7,356 nucleotides of DNA, from NCBI GenBank assembly GCA_934481375.1, contig CAKSPN010000084.1, forward strand, positions 1 through 7,356, given 5' to 3'. Both the position numbers and the translations under genes were made by a program. Each line of letters starts with the position of its first letter. Within the stretch, counting starts at the first letter, position 1. A model generated the notes under the pieces. That model had not been told where the DNA came from and did not search any database. It saw only the letters and a program-made list of their open reading frames with translations. The stretch is from an uncultured Clostridia bacterium (lineage in GTDB: Bacteria > Bacillota > Clostridia > UBA1381). Shown here in pieces: positions 5,971 through 7,356 of this stretch.

Positions 5971-5999
5971 ATTATACCATTGAACAAAAAATACGTCAA
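5971..5999 (-). promoter_or_regulatory. Sigma-A promoter of the LCP-to-divIVA operon
   Basis: The -35 TTGACG (5994-5999) and -10 TATAAT (5971-5976) are separated by a 17-nt spacer ending in TGG, which also gives an extended -10 TGn. The predicted start is near 5964, leaving a leader of roughly 110-125 nt before the LCP start. A short GTCAA/TTGAC inverted repeat (5996-6013) overlaps the -35 and could be chance. This is the only clear promoter for the six downstream genes. Confidence 0.9.
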
Positions 6000-6046
6000 T
6001 ATAAATCTTGACAGATTTTTTGAACATTTTATTAAATTTACGTAAC

Positions 6047-6069
6047 AAAAAAAGGAGCCGCTGCTCCTT
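6047..6069 (-). terminator. Intrinsic terminator after the fructokinase gene
   Basis: On the minus strand AAGGAGC pairs with GCTCCTT (6052-6069) around a 4-nt loop, giving a 7-bp stem. It is followed by a T run (complement of the A run at 6047-6053). It lies about 30 nt after the fructokinase stop and separates that gene from the LCP promoter. Confidence 0.88.
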
Positions 6070-6089
6070 ACAAACCGTAAACGGTTTGT
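6070..6089 (-). repeat. Perfect 8-bp inverted repeat next to the terminator
   Basis: ACAAACCG (6070-6077) and CGGTTTGT (6082-6089) are exact inverted copies around a 4-nt TAAA. The repeat abuts the terminator hairpin with no spacer and begins 7 nt after the fructokinase stop. It would form a stable first hairpin in the 3' end of that mRNA. It has no T run of its own. A LacI-like operator is possible but its position downstream of a gene argues for an RNA role. Confidence 0.7.
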
Positions 6090-6096
6090 CCTCTTT

Positions 6097-7032
6097 TTAT
6101 ATATTTGTCGGATATGACTCTATCGCTCCGTACTTTTGAACGCTTTTTGCACAGTAATTGTTTGACGCTTTCATAAAGCTTTCCAATTCGCTTTCGGTTA
6201 TCTCCTCCAAGCGCTTTTTGCTGTGATGCAGGCTGTACAAAAATGAACCGATAAACGCATCTCCGGCGCCGGTGGTATCTTTTGCCGGAATTTTTTCTGA
6301 CTGAACATATATTTCCGATTTGTCCGTATACGCATATGCTCCCGCTGCACCGCAGGTGCATAAAACAATTTTTGCAGTACGCAATAATTGCTTACAGCCG
6401 TCTTTGATATTTGGATAACCCGTTATAAAGCCTATCTCCTCGTCAGATACTTTTATTATGTCCGCCATAGGCAAAAATTCGTCAATCGCCGATTTAAGCA
6501 AATCCGTATCACTCCACAGCGGAAGTCTTATATTAGGATCAAAGCTGATTATTGCGCCGTTTTTCTTCGCAAGCTCAATCGCTTTTATGTGTGCGCCCTT
6601 CATAGGAAAATCTCCCAAAGACACTGAGCAGAAATGCAGGGCGAAGCAATCCTCAAAAACGCTTTCGGACAGATTATCCGCACTGTAAAGCATATCCGCA
6701 GACGGATTTCTGTAAAATGAAAACGTGCGGTTCCCCTCGCCGTCAAGGCTCACAAACGCAAGCGCCGTATTTGCCGCTTTTGTGAAAACAACATTGTCCA
6801 GTCCTATATGGAACATCGCAAGTTCCTCGGCTATTTTATGCCCGAACGGGTCGTCGCCAAGCTGTGTTATAAGCTGTGTTTTTCCGCCGAGCTTTGAAAA
6901 TGCTCCCAGAACATTCGCCGGCGCTCCTCCCGTTTTCGGCGAAAATGATTTTACCTCCGAAAATCCGCAGTTCCTTTCATTCGGTATAAAATCTATAAGC
7001 GCCTCACCTATTGCAAATAATGTGTTTTTCAT
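6097..7032 (-). CDS. PfkB-family sugar kinase, probably fructokinase
   Basis: Cytoplasmic ribokinase-like enzyme, most likely phosphorylating fructose to fructose-6-phosphate with ATP. The 311-residue length is normal for bacterial fructokinases. It begins FAIGEALIDFIP. PfkB signature 1 lies around TGGAPANVLGAFSKLGG (34-50) with TQLGDDPFG (56-64). FDPNIRLPLW (164-173) is typical of fructokinases, KVSDEEI (194-200) is conserved, and signature 2 DTTGAGDAF (252-260) holds the catalytic base Asp258 and the anion hole. The ATG at 7032-7030 is chosen because AGGAGG (7040-7045) sits 7 nt before it; a GTG one codon upstream would have a 4-nt gap. No sugar transporter, hydrolase or regulator is visible beside it, so the exact sugar is inferred from family resemblance. 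It ends in its own terminator and is transcriptionally separate from the LCP operon. Confidence 0.93.
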   Translation of the reverse strand: MKNTLFAIGEALIDFIPNERNCGFSEVKSFSPKTGGAPANVLGAFSKLGGKTQLITQLGDDPFGHKIAEELAMFHIGLDNVVFTKAANTALAFVSLDGEGNRTFSFYRNPSADMLYSADNLSESVFEDCFALHFCSVSLGDFPMKGAHIKAIELAKKNGAIISFDPNIRLPLWSDTDLLKSAIDEFLPMADIIKVSDEEIGFITGYPNIKDGCKQLLRTAKIVLCTCGAAGAYAYTDKSEIYVQSEKIPAKDTTGAGDAFIGSFLYSLHHSKKRLEEITESELESFMKASNNYCAKSVQKYGAIESYPTNI

Positions 7033-7039
7033 CACTGCT

Positions 7040-7045
7040 CCTCCT
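7040..7045 (-). promoter_or_regulatory. Ribosome binding site deciding the fructokinase start
   Basis: AGGAGG on the minus strand is 7 nt from the ATG at 7032-7030 and only 4 nt from the in-frame GTG at 7035-7033. The spacing favours the ATG. Confidence 0.85.
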
Positions 7046-7074
7046 TATTTGGGTTTTATCAAATTCTCTCACCA

Positions 7075-7107
7075 TATCGGACAGCTTTATTTTACGTATC
7101 CGATACG
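7075..7107. repeat. Inverted repeats upstream of the fructokinase gene
   Basis: TATCGGA (7075-7081) and TCCGATA (7099-7105) are inverted copies 17 nt apart. The second copy is itself embedded in a palindrome, CGTATC-C-GATACG (7095-7107). The block lies about 45-75 nt before the fructokinase ATG, a plausible place for an operator or a 5' leader hairpin. I find no convincing -35/-10 pair nearby, so the role is open. Confidence 0.4.
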
Positions 7108-7172
7108 GTCCAAAATACATGTGATTATCTCTCGGAAAACTGCTATAATATTTTATGCTTACATAACGTTCT

Positions 7173-7356
7173 TTAAACTGCCGCAAAATTTCCGTTTTTA
7201 TAGGTAAGTATGGCATATTTACCCGTCAGCATATATTCCACGGTACGCTCTGCACCGTTTGCACAATGGCGGAGATATGACACCTCCGACGCTGTAACTG
7301 TATCACCACTTTCGCCACTTCTGAGGGATCAACTCCATTAATCTTTTTAAGTCTTC
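7173..7356 (-). other. Gene-poor right edge with unidentified reading-frame fragments
   Basis: No intact gene is supported between the window edge and the fructokinase ribosome site. Two overlapping minus-strand frames look weakly protein-like. One is open from the edge to a TGA at 7226-7228 (begins RLKKINGVDPSEVAKVV). The other runs from about 7328 to a TAA at 7173-7175 (includes SGDTVTASEVSYLRHCANG, ends YKNGNFAAV) and lacks an ordinary start codon. The pattern could be the 3' end of a gene broken by a frameshift, a remnant, or a non-coding repeat. It also holds a 21-nt imperfect palindrome (7203-7223) and a CGGAG/CTCCG stem (7270-7288). I recognise no family and see no tRNA. Confidence 0.3.

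Noticed and set aside
5836..6048. 70-codon version of the leader ORF (start at 6048)
   Set aside because: Its first half overlaps the LCP promoter and would not be on the transcript from that promoter. Only the 29- or 38-codon version remains possible.
7004..7216. 70-codon minus-strand ORF overlapping the fructokinase start
   Set aside because: No ribosome site, overlaps a well-supported gene in another frame, and covers inverted repeats. I recognise no family.
7200..7356. Possible tRNA or small structured RNA at the right edge
   Set aside because: The short stems do not assemble into a cloverleaf and no TTCRANY T-loop or CCA end is visible on either strand.

Overview
The window looks like ordinary chromosome of a low-to-moderate GC Gram-positive bacterium of the class Clostridia (Oscillospiraceae/Ruminococcaceae-like gut Firmicutes would fit; this is inferred from gene content and protein style, not from a search). 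The evidence is the SepF-YlmH-DivIVA division cluster, a T-box in front of ileS, an LCP-family wall enzyme, strong AGGAGG-type ribosome sites and sigma-A consensus promoters. Every supported gene lies on the minus strand, so transcription runs from high to low coordinates.

Read in the direction of transcription: (1) 7033-7356 is a gene-poor stretch with degraded-looking reading-frame fragments and two inverted repeats. (2) 6097-7032 is a PfkB-family fructokinase, closed by two tandem hairpins, one of which is a good intrinsic terminator. (3) A strong promoter at 5971-5999 starts a six-gene set: an LCP (LytR-CpsA-Psr) protein with a very serine-rich tail, a membrane-anchored HlyD-like protein with no transporter partner in view, the PLP-binding protein YggS, SepF, the S4-domain protein YlmH, and DivIVA. 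Most junctions are 4-nt overlaps or gaps of 1 to 17 nt; the only longer gap is 43 nt before divIVA. (4) A perfect-consensus promoter directly after divIVA starts a well-formed T-box leader. Its specifier reads AUC (Ile), it has a 7-nt antiterminator bulge, and its terminator is mutually exclusive with the antiterminator. It leads into ileS, of which the first 199 codons are present.

The genes fit together as cell division and envelope growth (SepF with the Z ring, DivIVA at poles and septa, LCP joining polymers to the wall), plus housekeeping functions (PLP homeostasis, ribosome rescue by YlmH, isoleucine charging). I do not see a mobile element, CRISPR array, defence system or secondary-metabolite system. 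The less ordinary points are the LCP tail and its leader ORF, the orphan HlyD-like protein in a division operon, the IleRS2-like synthetase, and the unexplained fragments at the right edge.
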